This document shows positions 53,349 to 62,990 of a DNA stretch of 64,000 bases, one piece after another. Numbering within the stretch: the stretch's first letter is position 1; the number at the start of each line of letters is the position of its first letter. Position numbers and translations under genes: made by a program. The stretch is from Blastocatellia bacterium (lineage in GTDB: Bacteria > Acidobacteriota > Blastocatellia > HR10 > J050), in contig JALSQX010000022.1 of NCBI GenBank assembly GCA_026985075.1, forward strand, positions 148,409 to 212,408, written 5' to 3'. Below the pieces are notes generated by a model. That model was given only the letters and a program-made list of their open reading frames with translations. It ran no database searches and was not told the DNA's origin.

Positions 53349-55019
53349 ATGAATGAGCAACGGAAGAACTTTTTCACCGTGGATTGGCGCTTTCGGGCGC
53401 GTCTGGAGCAACTTCTTCCCGCTGACGTGCTCGCCTGGGCGAAGCCCCGGTTCATCGAGATGGGCGACCTGGCGGCCCACTTCTTCGATCCCCGAGCGGC
53501 GCTCGCCGATCGATTCTCTCCTACGCTGCGAACCCACGATCGACACGGTAACCGCATCGATCGCGTCGAATATCATCCGGCCTATCTGGAGATGGCGCGA
53601 CGAGCCTATGAGTTCGGATTGGTCAGCATGCGATACGATTCGGGACTGGCGCAAAAGTTCGGCTATCTCCCCTACGTCGTCATTTTCGGCCTGGGATACG
53701 TGCTCTCTCAGGCGGAAGCGGGACTGTACTGCCCCATTTGCATGACCGATGGTGCTGCTCGGGTGCTGATCAAATTCGCCGATCCGGCCCTCCGGGATAA
53801 ATGGCTGCCCCGCCTCACGTCGCGAGACTTCGATTCGCTGGCCCAAGGTGCCATGTTTCTCACCGAGAAACAAGGAGGCTCGGACGTGGGGGCGAATACG
53901 ACCAAGGCGGTGCCCGATGGCGACCGCTGGCGACTCTACGGCGATAAGTGGTTCTGCAGCAACGTAGATGCTGACGTCATCCTCGCCCTGGCGCGCCCCG
54001 AAGGTGCTCCTCCGGGAACCAGAGGGCTGGGTCTCTTTCTCGTCCCCCGGACCCTCGATGATGGTCGGCGGAATGCCTATCGCATCCATCGGCTCAAGGA
54101 CAAGCTGGGCGTGCGCTCCATGGCGACGGGAGAAGTGACGTTCGAAGGGGCCGAGGCCTATGTCATCGGGGATGTGAGCCGCGGCTTCACCTACATGACC
54201 GAGATGATCAACCTCTCGCGACTGTACAATGCCGTGGCATCCATCGGCAGCATGCGACGGAGCGTTTACGAAGCGGTGGCTCATGCTCGAACGCGCGAAG
54301 CGTTCGGTCGCCGGATCATCGAGTTCCCACTGTTGCGAAGGGTTCTGGCGGACCTCATCGTGGAACATGAGGCGGCGATGGCTCTCGTTTTCGAAACGAT
54401 TCGACAGTTAGATCTCGTCGACAGTGGTGCCGGGTCCGATGATGCCGCCGTTCAACATCGGCTTTTACTCCCGCTATCGAAGTACTACACCGCGCGCCTG
54501 GCCGTCTGGGCGGCCAGCCAGGCGATGGAGATCCTCGGTGGCAACGGATATATCGAGGAGTTCGTGACGCCGCGGTTGCTCCGCGACGCCCAAGTCCTGC
54601 CCATCTGGGAAGGTACGACCAACATTCTGGTACTCGATGCCCGTCGAGCGATGATCAAAGAAGAAGCTCACCTGGGACTCGTCCAAGCCAATCGTCGCCG
54701 ATTGGAGGCACTTCGCCACACCGATCTCCGGGATCTCCGAGGACCCGTGGAGACTCATCTGGCCCGATTGCTCGATGATCTCATTCCCTTCCTGGACGGA
54801 GAGACCGAGGCCTTGTTCGCCGGTCAAGCGATCACCGATCGACTGGTTCGGGTCACCCAGGCCAGCCTCCTCCTCGACGAGGCGCAAGAGAACGCGGCCA
54901 AGATCCCCCTGGCCCGCTATTTCGTGCAAAAGCATATGGCCGGCACCTGGGAATCGAAGGCTGCCGACCGGATCATCAGAGCAGAGTCCGAGAGCCTCGA
55001 TGCAGGAGTCAGCGACTGA
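53349..55019 (+). CDS. Acyl-CoA dehydrogenase family flavoprotein (AidB-like)
   Basis: 556 residues from ATG 53349 (GGAGGG upstream), 14 bp after the M16 stop. The C-terminal half carries the acyl-CoA dehydrogenase flavin/acyl pattern: FLTEKQGGSDVGANTT, MATGEVTFEGAEAYVIG, then ILGGNGYIEEFVTPRLLRDAQVLPIWEGTTNI. Overall size and the long N-terminal helical part are like E. coli AidB. It could be a true dehydrogenase or an AidB-type protein; the two cannot be told apart by eye. Confidence 0.9.
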   Translation: MNEQRKNFFTVDWRFRARLEQLLPADVLAWAKPRFIEMGDLAAHFFDPRAALADRFSPTLRTHDRHGNRIDRVEYHPAYLEMARRAYEFGLVSMRYDSGLAQKFGYLPYVVIFGLGYVLSQAEAGLYCPICMTDGAARVLIKFADPALRDKWLPRLTSRDFDSLAQGAMFLTEKQGGSDVGANTTKAVPDGDRWRLYGDKWFCSNVDADVILALARPEGAPPGTRGLGLFLVPRTLDDGRRNAYRIHRLKDKLGVRSMATGEVTFEGAEAYVIGDVSRGFTYMTEMINLSRLYNAVASIGSMRRSVYEAVAHARTREAFGRRIIEFPLLRRVLADLIVEHEAAMALVFETIRQLDLVDSGAGSDDAAVQHRLLLPLSKYYTARLAVWAASQAMEILGGNGYIEEFVTPRLLRDAQVLPIWEGTTNILVLDARRAMIKEEAHLGLVQANRRRLEALRHTDLRDLRGPVETHLARLLDDLIPFLDGETEALFAGQAITDRLVRVTQASLLLDEAQENAAKIPLARYFVQKHMAGTWESKAADRIIRAESESLDAGVSD

Positions 55020-55092
55020 TCCGTTCAGGTCATCCGAGGATGGAGATGGACTGATCTCCGATGGAGAGGTCCCCTTCGGGTCATCGCGGCCG

Positions 55093-55785
55093 TCAAACGG
55101 GCCACGTTTCCCGCCGATATCCCATCTCCCAGAACATCCATTCGTAGCGGCTGGTCGTCAGGAAATGGTGTTCCATGGCGCGGTGGGCGGATTCATCCAG
55201 CGGCTCGGCCCATTGATTGGTCAGCTCTAACACGGCCTCCACGAGTTGGCCGAAATCTTCCGCTCCATAGGTGTCGATCCACCGCTGATACAAGGGATCG
55301 GGAGAACCTTTGTCGAGGAGCGCCTTCCCGACTTCCCAGTAAATCCAATAGCATGGAAGCAGGGCGGCGATCACTTCATGGACGGGCCGCGAATAGGCGA
55401 CGGCGAGCAAGTAACTCGTGTAAGCCAGATTGGTTGGCGCCAGAGGCGTCGCTCGTACCGCTTCTTCGGTGAGCCCCCAATCGCGAAAGAAACTCTCATG
55501 AAGGGCGCGTTCGACCTTCAGGGCCCCCGAGGCGTGCTCGGTGAACATGATGATGTGTTCCTCGGCCGGCGCCTTGGCCGCCAGGATGCTGAGCGCGCGG
55601 GCGAATTCTCTCAAATAGAGGGCATCCTGAACGACATAGAACTGGAAGCTCGCTCGGTCCAGGCCCCCATCGATCAGCCCACCGATGAACGGATGGGCCA
55701 GGATGGCATCGAAGATACTGACGATCGACTGCCAGAGACGATCGGTGAATGCTCGTTTTGAGGATCGATGATGATGTGCCGTCAT
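55093..55785 (-). CDS. tenA: TenA-type thiaminase II
   Basis: 230 residues from ATG 55785, with GAGGAGGAAGAG just upstream; a much longer frame (to 55983) lacks support. HPFIGGLIDGGLDRASFQFYVVQDALYLREFARAL, then ALLPCYWIYWEVG with the catalytic Cys and a late SRYEWMFWEMGYRRETWPV with the catalytic Glu are diagnostic. It hydrolyses aminopyrimidines for thiamin salvage. No THI riboswitch is visible upstream. Confidence 0.94.
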   Translation of the reverse strand: MTAHHHRSSKRAFTDRLWQSIVSIFDAILAHPFIGGLIDGGLDRASFQFYVVQDALYLREFARALSILAAKAPAEEHIIMFTEHASGALKVERALHESFFRDWGLTEEAVRATPLAPTNLAYTSYLLAVAYSRPVHEVIAALLPCYWIYWEVGKALLDKGSPDPLYQRWIDTYGAEDFGQLVEAVLELTNQWAEPLDESAHRAMEHHFLTTSRYEWMFWEMGYRRETWPV

Positions 55786-56113
55786 CTCTTCCTCCTCGGG
55801 AAACGAGGGGCGCGAGATGGGGTCATGCGTTCCATTCTCCCGGACGCCATTTTCACTCCCCCGGCGCGGCTCGCCAAGCCATGGCGGGTTCCTTCCAAAA
55901 AGCTCATGTTCATCCGTCCGGCGTGGCCCACGCGACCATAGGGGACCTCCACGAAAATACGTTGCGCAGAGTGGCTCTTGCACGACTTCATTTTTTCATC
56001 CGTCGTGGACTCGCCTCCCATGAACGGCTCAAGAAAAGGAGTCCACGTCACCCGCTCATCGTAGCGCTACGGAGACGACCCCGAGAGGCGCGCCGGCTGC
56101 CCGGGCGAAATGC

Positions 56114-56488
56114 TCACTGCTCGGTTCCACCCGGGCCGCTCGCTCGAGCCTCTTTGATTTCCTCGAGCATCTCCACGGCGCGTCGCAGGTGAGGGATGGT
56201 GATGGACCCGCCGACGACGAGAGCGATATTGAATGTTTCGAAGAACTCCTCATCGGTCACGCCCTCCTCAGAGCAGCGAACGAGGTGATAGGTGATGCAA
56301 TCATCGCACCGAAGGACCAGTGAAGCCACCAGACCTAACAACTCTTTGACTTTGGGAGAAAGCGCTCCTTCCTGGTAGGCCTGATGATCAAGGGCGAAGA
56401 AACGCTTGATGCCCAAGTGACCGCTGGCCAGAATTTTTTGATTCATTCTTTCACGAAACTCCCGGAACTCTTCCAATCGTCGTCCCAT
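56114..56488 (-). CDS. AhpD-like carboxymuconolactone decarboxylase family protein
   Basis: 124 residues from ATG 56488 (GGAGGAAC upstream). GALSPKVKELLGLVASLVLRCDDCITYHLVRC holds the CxxC-x3-H site of the AhpD/CMD family; the remainder is helical and ends with ITIPHLRRAVEMLEEI. AhpD-type proteins act as thiol reductants for peroxidases; others are decarboxylases. Its start overlaps the 3' end of the phosphatase gene by 38 bp. Confidence 0.9.
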   Translation of the reverse strand: MGRRLEEFREFRERMNQKILASGHLGIKRFFALDHQAYQEGALSPKVKELLGLVASLVLRCDDCITYHLVRCSEEGVTDEEFFETFNIALVVGGSITIPHLRRAVEMLEEIKEARASGPGGTEQ

Positions 56489-57491
56489 TCGTCGTTCCTC
56501 CACTCCCATCAAGAGATCCCAGAACGCCAAGGATGCCGATCACCGACGCCGCATGGTGAGCGGAGGGCATCGGTGCGGCGATGCGTCCAGAGTCAATGAT
56601 CACCCCATCCTCGCTGACCGCCTCGAATCGCATCTCATGGGCGGTCACTTCCACATAGAGGAAATGATGCACCTCATCATTCCCGACGACCGTCAATCCC
56701 GTGTGCCGATTGAGATTTCCTCGACGGAGCTTGCCCGCAGCCCCGGTGACAAAATAGGTGATGCCGTGTTGGGGAGCGATCCGCTCGTAAATGTGATCGT
56801 GCCCCGAGAATACGACACGAACCCCCCCCTCAATGAGAATGGGTTCCAAGATCCGACGCATTCTCACATCAGAGCCGTGGCGCTTCCCCGATGAATAGAG
56901 AGGGTGGTGGAAGTAAGCGATCTTCCAGAGCGCCGAGGAGGCTCGCAGGGCATTCCGCAACCAACGCAATTGTTCTTCATCCCGTCTCCCCCCACTCAGG
57001 CGGGTGGAATCCAGAGCGAAGAACTCCACCAATCCGTCGCCCTTGGTGAAGCTATAGTATCGGCGCCCGTTCATATGAAAGAGCGGGTAGTTGATGGCGG
57101 CCTTCCAGCGTCCGAACTTCACGTCATGATTGCCCAGGGCGGCGTAAAATGTGACGCCGCGGCGCAGTAACTCGGCGTAGGGAATCTCGAATTTTCTCCG
57201 GTAATCATGTGGGCTGCCGAACGGATAGATGTTATCTCCAACGGTGATGACGAACGAGTAGTGGTGGCGGTCATGCCACACGACCATCTGCTCGGCCACC
57301 TTTTTCTGAGCCCGGCCGCCGGTCCCGAAATCACCGATGACGGCGAATTTGACAATAGCATTTCCACGAGCGAGAGGATCGAGCGCCGACCCGCCAGCAG
57401 CAACACCGACCAGAAACCAACCGAGCCAAAGCACGAGCAGGGACCACACGCCACAGCGCCGGACGCCGGAGATCCGATCCGCCACCGCCAT
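56451..57491 (-). CDS. Secreted metallophosphoesterase (purple acid phosphatase-like)
   Basis: 346 residues from ATG 57491; upstream GTG choices exist. A hydrophobic segment (VWSLLVLWLGWFLVGVAAGG) acts as a signal or anchor. Motifs: AVIGDFGTGG, TVGDNIYPFGSP, ALGNHDV, YFHHPLYSSG and FSGHDHIYER, the five-block binuclear metal site of purple acid phosphatases. It is likely periplasmic. The gene is divergent from the alpha/beta hydrolase. Confidence 0.92.
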   Translation of the reverse strand: MAVADRISGVRRCGVWSLLVLWLGWFLVGVAAGGSALDPLARGNAIVKFAVIGDFGTGGRAQKKVAEQMVVWHDRHHYSFVITVGDNIYPFGSPHDYRRKFEIPYAELLRRGVTFYAALGNHDVKFGRWKAAINYPLFHMNGRRYYSFTKGDGLVEFFALDSTRLSGGRRDEEQLRWLRNALRASSALWKIAYFHHPLYSSGKRHGSDVRMRRILEPILIEGGVRVVFSGHDHIYERIAPQHGITYFVTGAAGKLRRGNLNRHTGLTVVGNDEVHHFLYVEVTAHEMRFEAVSEDGVIIDSGRIAAPMPSAHHAASVIGILGVLGSLDGSGGTTNGTTIGRVPGVS

Positions 57492-57595
57492 CGCGCTCGT
57501 CTCGTGCACGTGTTGTGAGACCTTCACTCCAGTGAGGATAACATAAATGGTGCAGTTGGTGAATTCCCGCATCTTGTGCTACAGTGACTGGTGAG

Positions 57596-58312
57596 ATGAA
57601 GGAGCGAGATGTTCTGTTCGTCCATGGAGCATGGGTTGGGCAGTGGTGCTGGGAGAAGCTCACGCCGCTTTTGCCTCAATACGGGATCAAAGCGCTGACG
57701 CTCGACCTCCCCGGTCACGGTCATAAGCACCATCAACCGCACGTCTCCATGCGAGATTACGTCGACGCCGTCGTCGAGGTCATCAGAGAAGGGGGACTGG
57801 TCGATCTCGTATTGGTGGGTCACAGCATGGGAGGCGTCGTGATCTCCAAGGTCGCCGAAGTTCTCCCCGAGCGATTGCGCGGACTGGTCTATCTGGCTGG
57901 ATTCGTGCTCCGGGACGGGGAATCCATGCTGGACAACGTGCCTCAACCGACCGCCGAGCGTTATCGGCGCCTGGCGGAACAACATCCCGAGAGGATGATC
58001 ACCATGCCGCCAGAGTTGGCGCGAAAATATTTCTTCAATGAAGCCAGCGACGAAGATGCCGCTTGGGCGTGCGCGCGCCTTCAACCTCAACCGTTTCAGC
58101 CCTTCGCCGATCGGATCACGATGAGGGCGTTTGCCGGATTGTCTCTTCCTCGACATTACCTCCTCGGCGAGCAGGACAAAGCCCTTCCCCGCGTTTATTG
58201 GGAAGAGTTCGCCCGTCGTCTGGGCTGCGAGCCGATCCGGCTGGATGCCGATCACTGCCCGATGATCTCACGCCCGCAACAGCTCGCCTCGGCTCTGGCT
58301 CGATTGTGCTGA
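57596..58312 (+). CDS. Alpha/beta hydrolase
   Basis: 238 residues from ATG 57596; a GTG at 57584 is in frame. VLFVHGAWVGQWCWEKL is the oxyanion region, GHSMGG the nucleophile elbow (Ser77), EQDKAL the acid and DADHCPM the His. This matches salicylate esterase/MeSA-like (EstC) hydrolases in length and order. Substrate unknown. A TGnTACAGT extended -10 near 57580 could give a nearly leaderless mRNA. Confidence 0.9.
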   Translation: MKERDVLFVHGAWVGQWCWEKLTPLLPQYGIKALTLDLPGHGHKHHQPHVSMRDYVDAVVEVIREGGLVDLVLVGHSMGGVVISKVAEVLPERLRGLVYLAGFVLRDGESMLDNVPQPTAERYRRLAEQHPERMITMPPELARKYFFNEASDEDAAWACARLQPQPFQPFADRITMRAFAGLSLPRHYLLGEQDKALPRVYWEEFARRLGCEPIRLDADHCPMISRPQQLASALARLC

Positions 58313-58465
58313 AACCAGTCATTTCACTCTTGCCATTGAGCACCGGGAGATGCCACAATTCGGCCCGTCTGTGGAGGGAAGTGGAAGGAACAGGTGGTAT
58401 CCGCCGCATGCCGACTCTTCTCGGAACAACAGACGAGTCATCTCTCAGCATTGGAAAGGAGGATC

Positions 58466-59587
58466 ATGATTGTGGTTCATCGATCTCGACGATTCATCTG
58501 TTCGCTCGTCATGGTGGGCATCTGCTGGATGTGGGGATTCCCGGCATCCGGACAGGAGGCTTCGGAAGCCTACAAGTCACTGCAACGAGGGCGCATCTTT
58601 CTCGCCCGCCGGAATGTTGACGCAGCCATCGAGGCGTTCAAGAAAGCCATCGAATTGCAGGCCGATTACCCGGAAGCTCACTACTATCTGGGATTGGCGT
58701 ACACGCGCAAGGGGTTATGGGCGGAGGCCCTGCCGTCATTTCGGCGAGCTATTGAATTGCGCGAAGGGGGAATCTATCCGGAGGCCTACCTGGGTCTCGC
58801 CGGATGCACCTACTTCCAGGGCGACTTCGCCTCGGCCATCGAATACGTTCAGAAAGCGATCAGTCAACGAGGCGAGGACAAACCGTTTGCCGCCGCCTAT
58901 AATCTGCTCGGTCTGGCCTACTACCGAAGTGATCTCTACGAGCCCGCCGTCGAAGCCTTTCGCCGCGCCAGCCAACAACGCTCGCGCTATCCCGACGCCC
59001 TGTGCAGTCTGGGCGACGCCCTGTGGCTCCAGGCGACCACTCAACCGGGCCGTGGCGAACCCGGCGTCACGCTCGACCGCGCCTGGAAAGAATCCAACAT
59101 CCGGGAGGCCATCGCCGCTTATCGCCAGGCCATTGAACAACAATCCAATTTTGCCCGCGCTCACCGCCAGTTGGGCCTGGCATTGATCGGCATTGACACG
59201 GAAGAGGCCCGGCGAGAATTGGAACTCTTCCTGCAGTATGCACCTCACTCTAACGATGTGGCCTGGGTTCAACAAGTCATCAAGGACCTGAAGAAAGTCT
59301 CCGACCTGCATCGGTGCGACGAAGCCGACCTCACGCCGGTCACGCTCCAGAGCCAACCCTCGCTCGAGTCACTGACCACAGAGGAGACCAGGAGAGTGAG
59401 AGGGGTCATCGAGCTGGGTGCCATCTTCACTGCCGACGGAAAAGTTCGGGCCGTTCATGTGATCAAGGGACTCAGAAGTGATCTCGATGCCCGCGCGATC
59501 AAGGCCGTTCGGAACCTCAAATTCCAACCGGCGAAGAAGGATGGCAAACCGGTCTCGGTGCTCAACACCGTGAGGATCACTTACTGA
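58466..59587 (+). CDS. TPR protein with C-terminal TonB domain
   Basis: 373 residues from ATG 58466, with AAAGGAGGATC upstream. Signal peptide (FICSLVMVGICWMWGF to ASGQ). TPR repeats run from about 30 to 245. The last 80 residues (VIELGAIFTADGKVRAVHVIKGLRSDLDARAIKAVRNLKF) are a TonB C-terminal domain, usually for contact with outer-membrane receptors. It lacks the N-terminal anchor and Pro-rich spacer of TonB, so it may be a periplasmic adaptor. Confidence 0.92.
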   Translation: MIVVHRSRRFICSLVMVGICWMWGFPASGQEASEAYKSLQRGRIFLARRNVDAAIEAFKKAIELQADYPEAHYYLGLAYTRKGLWAEALPSFRRAIELREGGIYPEAYLGLAGCTYFQGDFASAIEYVQKAISQRGEDKPFAAAYNLLGLAYYRSDLYEPAVEAFRRASQQRSRYPDALCSLGDALWLQATTQPGRGEPGVTLDRAWKESNIREAIAAYRQAIEQQSNFARAHRQLGLALIGIDTEEARRELELFLQYAPHSNDVAWVQQVIKDLKKVSDLHRCDEADLTPVTLQSQPSLESLTTEETRRVRGVIELGAIFTADGKVRAVHVIKGLRSDLDARAIKAVRNLKFQPAKKDGKPVSVLNTVRITY

Positions 59588-59941
59588 TTGACGACGTCAT
59601 GCCGAGCCCATCGAAAGGGTGAACGCTCCTGGACATGAAGAGCGCGCCGAGGTGGGTCAACCTGCCCCGGCGCGCTCGATTCTACTCACCAGTCATTTGT
59701 GAGATCATACTCTCCCGCCTCTGCCCGAGGAGATTTCACCCCATCCCCAGACGACGAGTCCCACGGAGAATCATCCTGGAGCCGGGGGATATTGGGTTCC
59801 TTTCGCATCTTCCAGTCACTGCCCCCGACGGTCAGTGCAGATACCCCTCATCCCGACGACCGACCCTATGTCAGGGGATCTGCCCTGACTCTGAAACGCG
59901 GTCGCAGAGGACCGGGCCCCGTCCGGGATCGCCCATGGGCA
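59588..59941. other. Convergent intergenic region with hairpins, no gene seen
   Basis: About 350 bp between the TPR-TonB gene and the response regulator. The main structure is the hairpin at 59640-59677, and TCAGGG/CCCTGA (59871-59876 and 59883-59888) form a second. No protein-like frame was found. Confidence 0.5.
59640..59677 (+). terminator. Strong GC hairpin, possible terminator
   Basis: GAGCGCGCCG (59640-59649) and CGGCGCGCTC (59668-59677) are perfect 10-nt arms. Inside, AGGT and ACCT pair. It lies 53 bp after the TPR-TonB stop; no clear T-tract follows. Confidence 0.5.
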
Positions 59942-60385
59942 TCAACGAGCCCATCTCGTCTCGGGCACGCGCAAGCGCGAGCTGATGGGTTTTCTCACCA
60001 ACAAATCGCGATCCTGCCGCCTCAAGGCACGCTCGATCGTTTCCACGAGTTTGGCCATGTCGATGGGTTTCTCGACATAGGCGAAGGCGGCTTCGTTCAT
60101 CGCTTCCACGGCTGAGGCCACCGAGGCGTAACCGGTGATGATGATGACCTGGGTGTCTTCATTGAGATCTTTGATCTCTCTGAGCAGGTGGAGCCCCGAA
60201 TCGCCCGGCAAGTATAAGTCCAGGAGAACGACGTGGATGAATTGGTTCCTTATGGTGCTGAGGGCCATCGGGGGATCCCAGGCCTCAACGACTTCATAGC
60301 CATGGAGTTCCAAGCCATGGCGAAGTGACTCCCGCGTCAATGGATCATCATCAACGATGAGGACCGTTTTCTTCTCGTCCTTCAT
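59942..60385 (-). CDS. Single-domain response regulator (CheY-like)
   Basis: 147 residues. TVLIVDDDPLTRESLRHGLE has the acidic pair, HVVLLDLYLPGDSG the phospho-Asp, IIITGY the Thr/Ser position and YVEKPID the Lys. No output domain follows; the tail is basic. It starts 38 bp after the double-receiver gene on the same strand and is likely a partner of the histidine kinase there. Confidence 0.93.
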   Translation of the reverse strand: MKDEKKTVLIVDDDPLTRESLRHGLELHGYEVVEAWDPPMALSTIRNQFIHVVLLDLYLPGDSGLHLLREIKDLNEDTQVIIITGYASVASAVEAMNEAAFAYVEKPIDMAKLVETIERALRRQDRDLLVRKPISSRLRVPETRWAR

Positions 60386-60423
60386 AAACCCCTCCTCACC
60401 CCGCCGTGATGCACTGAGCGGGG

Positions 60424-61182
60424 TTAAAGCCTTCCCGGAATCAAATGAGTGCTCGCTTTCTCTTTGCGAATCTCGTCGAGCAACTCCAAGATGTGATCGA
60501 CATCAAAGGGCTTCCCTACGGTCATGATCGTCCGCCGATTATGATCATGGCGAAACTCGTGCTTGAGCTGTGTACATTGATTCATCAATATGAGCGCAAC
60601 CTGAGCATCCAGCTTGCGCAGGGCCATGACGGCACGAAGCGTACTTTCATCCATGGGGAGGTTGAGAATGACGGTTTCATGTTGCTGCTCAGCGAGAGCC
60701 GTCATGCCATCGACGACATCCTGGACGAGAACGGCGCGAACGCCCCTCTCGGTCAGTTCCCGATGTAACGTCGTACATGACTCGATGTCGTCATCGACAA
60801 TCAACACGGGTGATCGCTGGCGAAACTCGTCGAGGAACGTCACAAACGAAGGGATGTCAATGGGCTTGGTCAGAATGGAGAACGCCCCCTCTCGCTCGGC
60901 TTCCTCCATGAGATCATCGACCGTATAGGCGGTCATGAGAATAACAATGATGCCGGGCACGATTTCTCGGGCTCGCCGGAGGGTTTCAACGCCATTCATG
61001 CCCGGCATCATAATATCCATGAGCACACAGTCGAAAGGCTCCGACCGAAGCCGTTCCAACGCCTGCGCTCCATTGTCGGCGGTGGCCACCTCAATTCCTT
61101 TCAGCTCCAGCACGTCGGCCAACGCCTCGGTCAACTCGGGTTCATCGTCCACAATGAGGACGCGAAACGGTCGCTCCTCCAT
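60424..61182 (-). CDS. Double-receiver response regulator, second receiver degenerate
   Basis: 252 residues from ATG 61182 (GGAGG upstream), overlapping the kinase gene by 41 bp. REC1 is intact: VLIVDDEPELTEAL, VLMDIMMPGMNG, ILMTAY, LTKPID. REC2 keeps VLIVDDD and VGKPFD but has VILNLPMD where the phospho-Asp should be, so Asn replaces Asp and it cannot be phosphorylated normally. No output domain is present. It is probably a phosphorelay or scaffold part. Confidence 0.9.
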   Translation of the reverse strand: MEERPFRVLIVDDEPELTEALADVLELKGIEVATADNGAQALERLRSEPFDCVLMDIMMPGMNGVETLRRAREIVPGIIVILMTAYTVDDLMEEAEREGAFSILTKPIDIPSFVTFLDEFRQRSPVLIVDDDIESCTTLHRELTERGVRAVLVQDVVDGMTALAEQQHETVILNLPMDESTLRAVMALRKLDAQVALILMNQCTQLKHEFRHDHNRRTIMTVGKPFDVDHILELLDEIRKEKASTHLIPGRL

Positions 61183-62749
61183 CACTGTTTGCCTCCATGG
61201 ACGGGGTGTCCCCGCCCGGTTGGGAATCGGACGGATTGACGGCGAACGCGACGAAGAATCGAGTGCCCTGTCCGGGCGTGCTCTCGAACCAGATCCGCCC
61301 GCCATTCGATTCGACGATCTTTTTGCTCACGGCCAGTCCTAACCCGATGCCTTTCTGTTTGGTGGTGAAGAGAGGCTGGAAGATTTTGGGGGCATCTTCC
61401 GGACGGATGCCCCGGCCATTATCGATCACGGCCACGCCACGAGAATCGTTTTTGGCGAACGTCTCGATGCGCAGATCTCCACCATGAGGCATGGCCTGAA
61501 CGGCATTAGAGATCAAGTTGACGAGGACCTGGATGATCTGCTCGGGATCAACATGCACGTCTAACGAACCAGGTGCCAGAGCTAACGAGAGGCTCACGTG
61601 TCGAGGGATACTGGACCGGTCGAGAGCTTCTCTCACCAAGCTGTTCAAATTCGACGTCTCGCGCTGAGGCTGCTTATCTCGAGTGAAATCCAACAGATTG
61701 CTGATGATGCGGTTAGAGGCCGTGATCTGATGCGTGATCATCTTCAAATGCCGTTGAATCTTGGCATCGCCATTGTTCAACCGGTTGGCCAGAAAGTACG
61801 CCGAGGCGGCGATGACGGTGAGCGGATTCCGCAACTCGTGCCCAATGCTCCCGGCCAACGTCCCCAACATAGACAACCGCTCCTTGCGCCGTAATTCTTC
61901 CTGGGCGGCCAGGAGTTTTCGCGTTCGTTCCTCCACCAAAGTCTCCAGGTGATTGTTGACGTCCTCTAACTGCTTGACGGCGCGATCCAGTTGCTGCTGC
62001 CGCTCGTTCAACGTCCGCGCCATGCGGTCAAAGGCCGTACTCACGGCATCGAATTCGTCCCCGTAAAGCTCGACCGATCCCGGTTTGTAGACCCCCGTTT
62101 CCAACTCCTTGACCACGCGCTGGAGCGCTTCGATCCGCCTCTGAATGGATCGGGTGATATGTACACCAAGCAGCATGATGAGGATTAACGAAGATAAAGC
62201 CATCACCATCATCACCCGATCGGTATACAACGATAGCCTCTCGATCCCGAGCCATTGGCTCTGACGACGCGCCGCAGCATGACGGCGGATTTGCTCGAAA
62301 GAGGCCCGAAAGGCTTCCCGGTTCTTCCGAATGGTATCCCAGTTGGCCGAACCGATCAGGCTCTGGGACCACTGCCCGAAGAGCTCCTGAGACCGCGCCA
62401 ATGCCGCTTTCATCTGAGCATCCGACTCGACCAACTGACCGGTGCGCTGAAAACGCTCCTGGATCGAGCGAGCGAGTTGCGCCACCATCAAATGATCGCC
62501 TTGCCCCACCCCGGCTCGAAGATCTTCCCCGATTCGATAGAGCTCAACAGTCAGGGCATCAATTTCGTTGATCAGGCTCGTGAGTCGCTCCCCCGCCATC
62601 TGTTGGCGCCAATAAGACTCGACCATATTTCGTCGGAGGAGGAACTCCACTCCATTGGCGAAGAGAAAGACGCCGTAGATGAGGCTGAAGCCGATGAACA
62701 GTCGGGTTCCGATTCTGCTCGCCCATCTCTTTTGCTTTCGTCCGCTCAT
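61142..62749 (-). CDS. Membrane sensor histidine kinase (HAMP, HisKA, HATPase)
   Basis: 535 residues from ATG 62749 (GGAG upstream). Two membrane helices (RLFIGFSLIYGVFLFANGVEFLL and VMMVMALSSLILIMLLGVHI) flank a helical periplasmic sensor. HAMP (SIQRRIEALQRVVKELETG) and a coiled coil are followed by HisKA with GSIGHELRNPLTVI (phospho-His) and an ATPase with NLISNAVQAM, VIDNGRGI and GIGLGLAVSKKIV. It probably phosphorylates the two adjacent regulators. Confidence 0.94.
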   Translation of the reverse strand: MSGRKQKRWASRIGTRLFIGFSLIYGVFLFANGVEFLLRRNMVESYWRQQMAGERLTSLINEIDALTVELYRIGEDLRAGVGQGDHLMVAQLARSIQERFQRTGQLVESDAQMKAALARSQELFGQWSQSLIGSANWDTIRKNREAFRASFEQIRRHAAARRQSQWLGIERLSLYTDRVMMVMALSSLILIMLLGVHITRSIQRRIEALQRVVKELETGVYKPGSVELYGDEFDAVSTAFDRMARTLNERQQQLDRAVKQLEDVNNHLETLVEERTRKLLAAQEELRRKERLSMLGTLAGSIGHELRNPLTVIAASAYFLANRLNNGDAKIQRHLKMITHQITASNRIISNLLDFTRDKQPQRETSNLNSLVREALDRSSIPRHVSLSLALAPGSLDVHVDPEQIIQVLVNLISNAVQAMPHGGDLRIETFAKNDSRGVAVIDNGRGIRPEDAPKIFQPLFTTKQKGIGLGLAVSKKIVESNGGRIWFESTPGQGTRFFVAFAVNPSDSQPGGDTPSMEANSDGGATVSRPHCGR

Positions 62750-62990
62750 ATGTTTTGTTCTCCGCCATCTGGCGGTGCAAGTTCCATACCACCAGCCCCG
62801 CGCCGCCTCCACCACCTCACCCTTGGTCGCGAACTCTTTGAAGTACAGAAACTTATCACACTCAACCGACATCGTGTTGCTTCATCTTGGGGCGGGCTGG
62901 GTGTCGAAGTTGTAACCTGATGTTTTCAGTTTTGAGACAAAAACGTTTCGTGGCTGCAACGAACAAAGCCCAACATGGTAGACCATCCAC

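Noticed and set aside
55786..56053. THI (TPP) riboswitch upstream of tenA
   Set aside because: The conserved CTGAGA-type segments are not present on the minus strand in this stretch.
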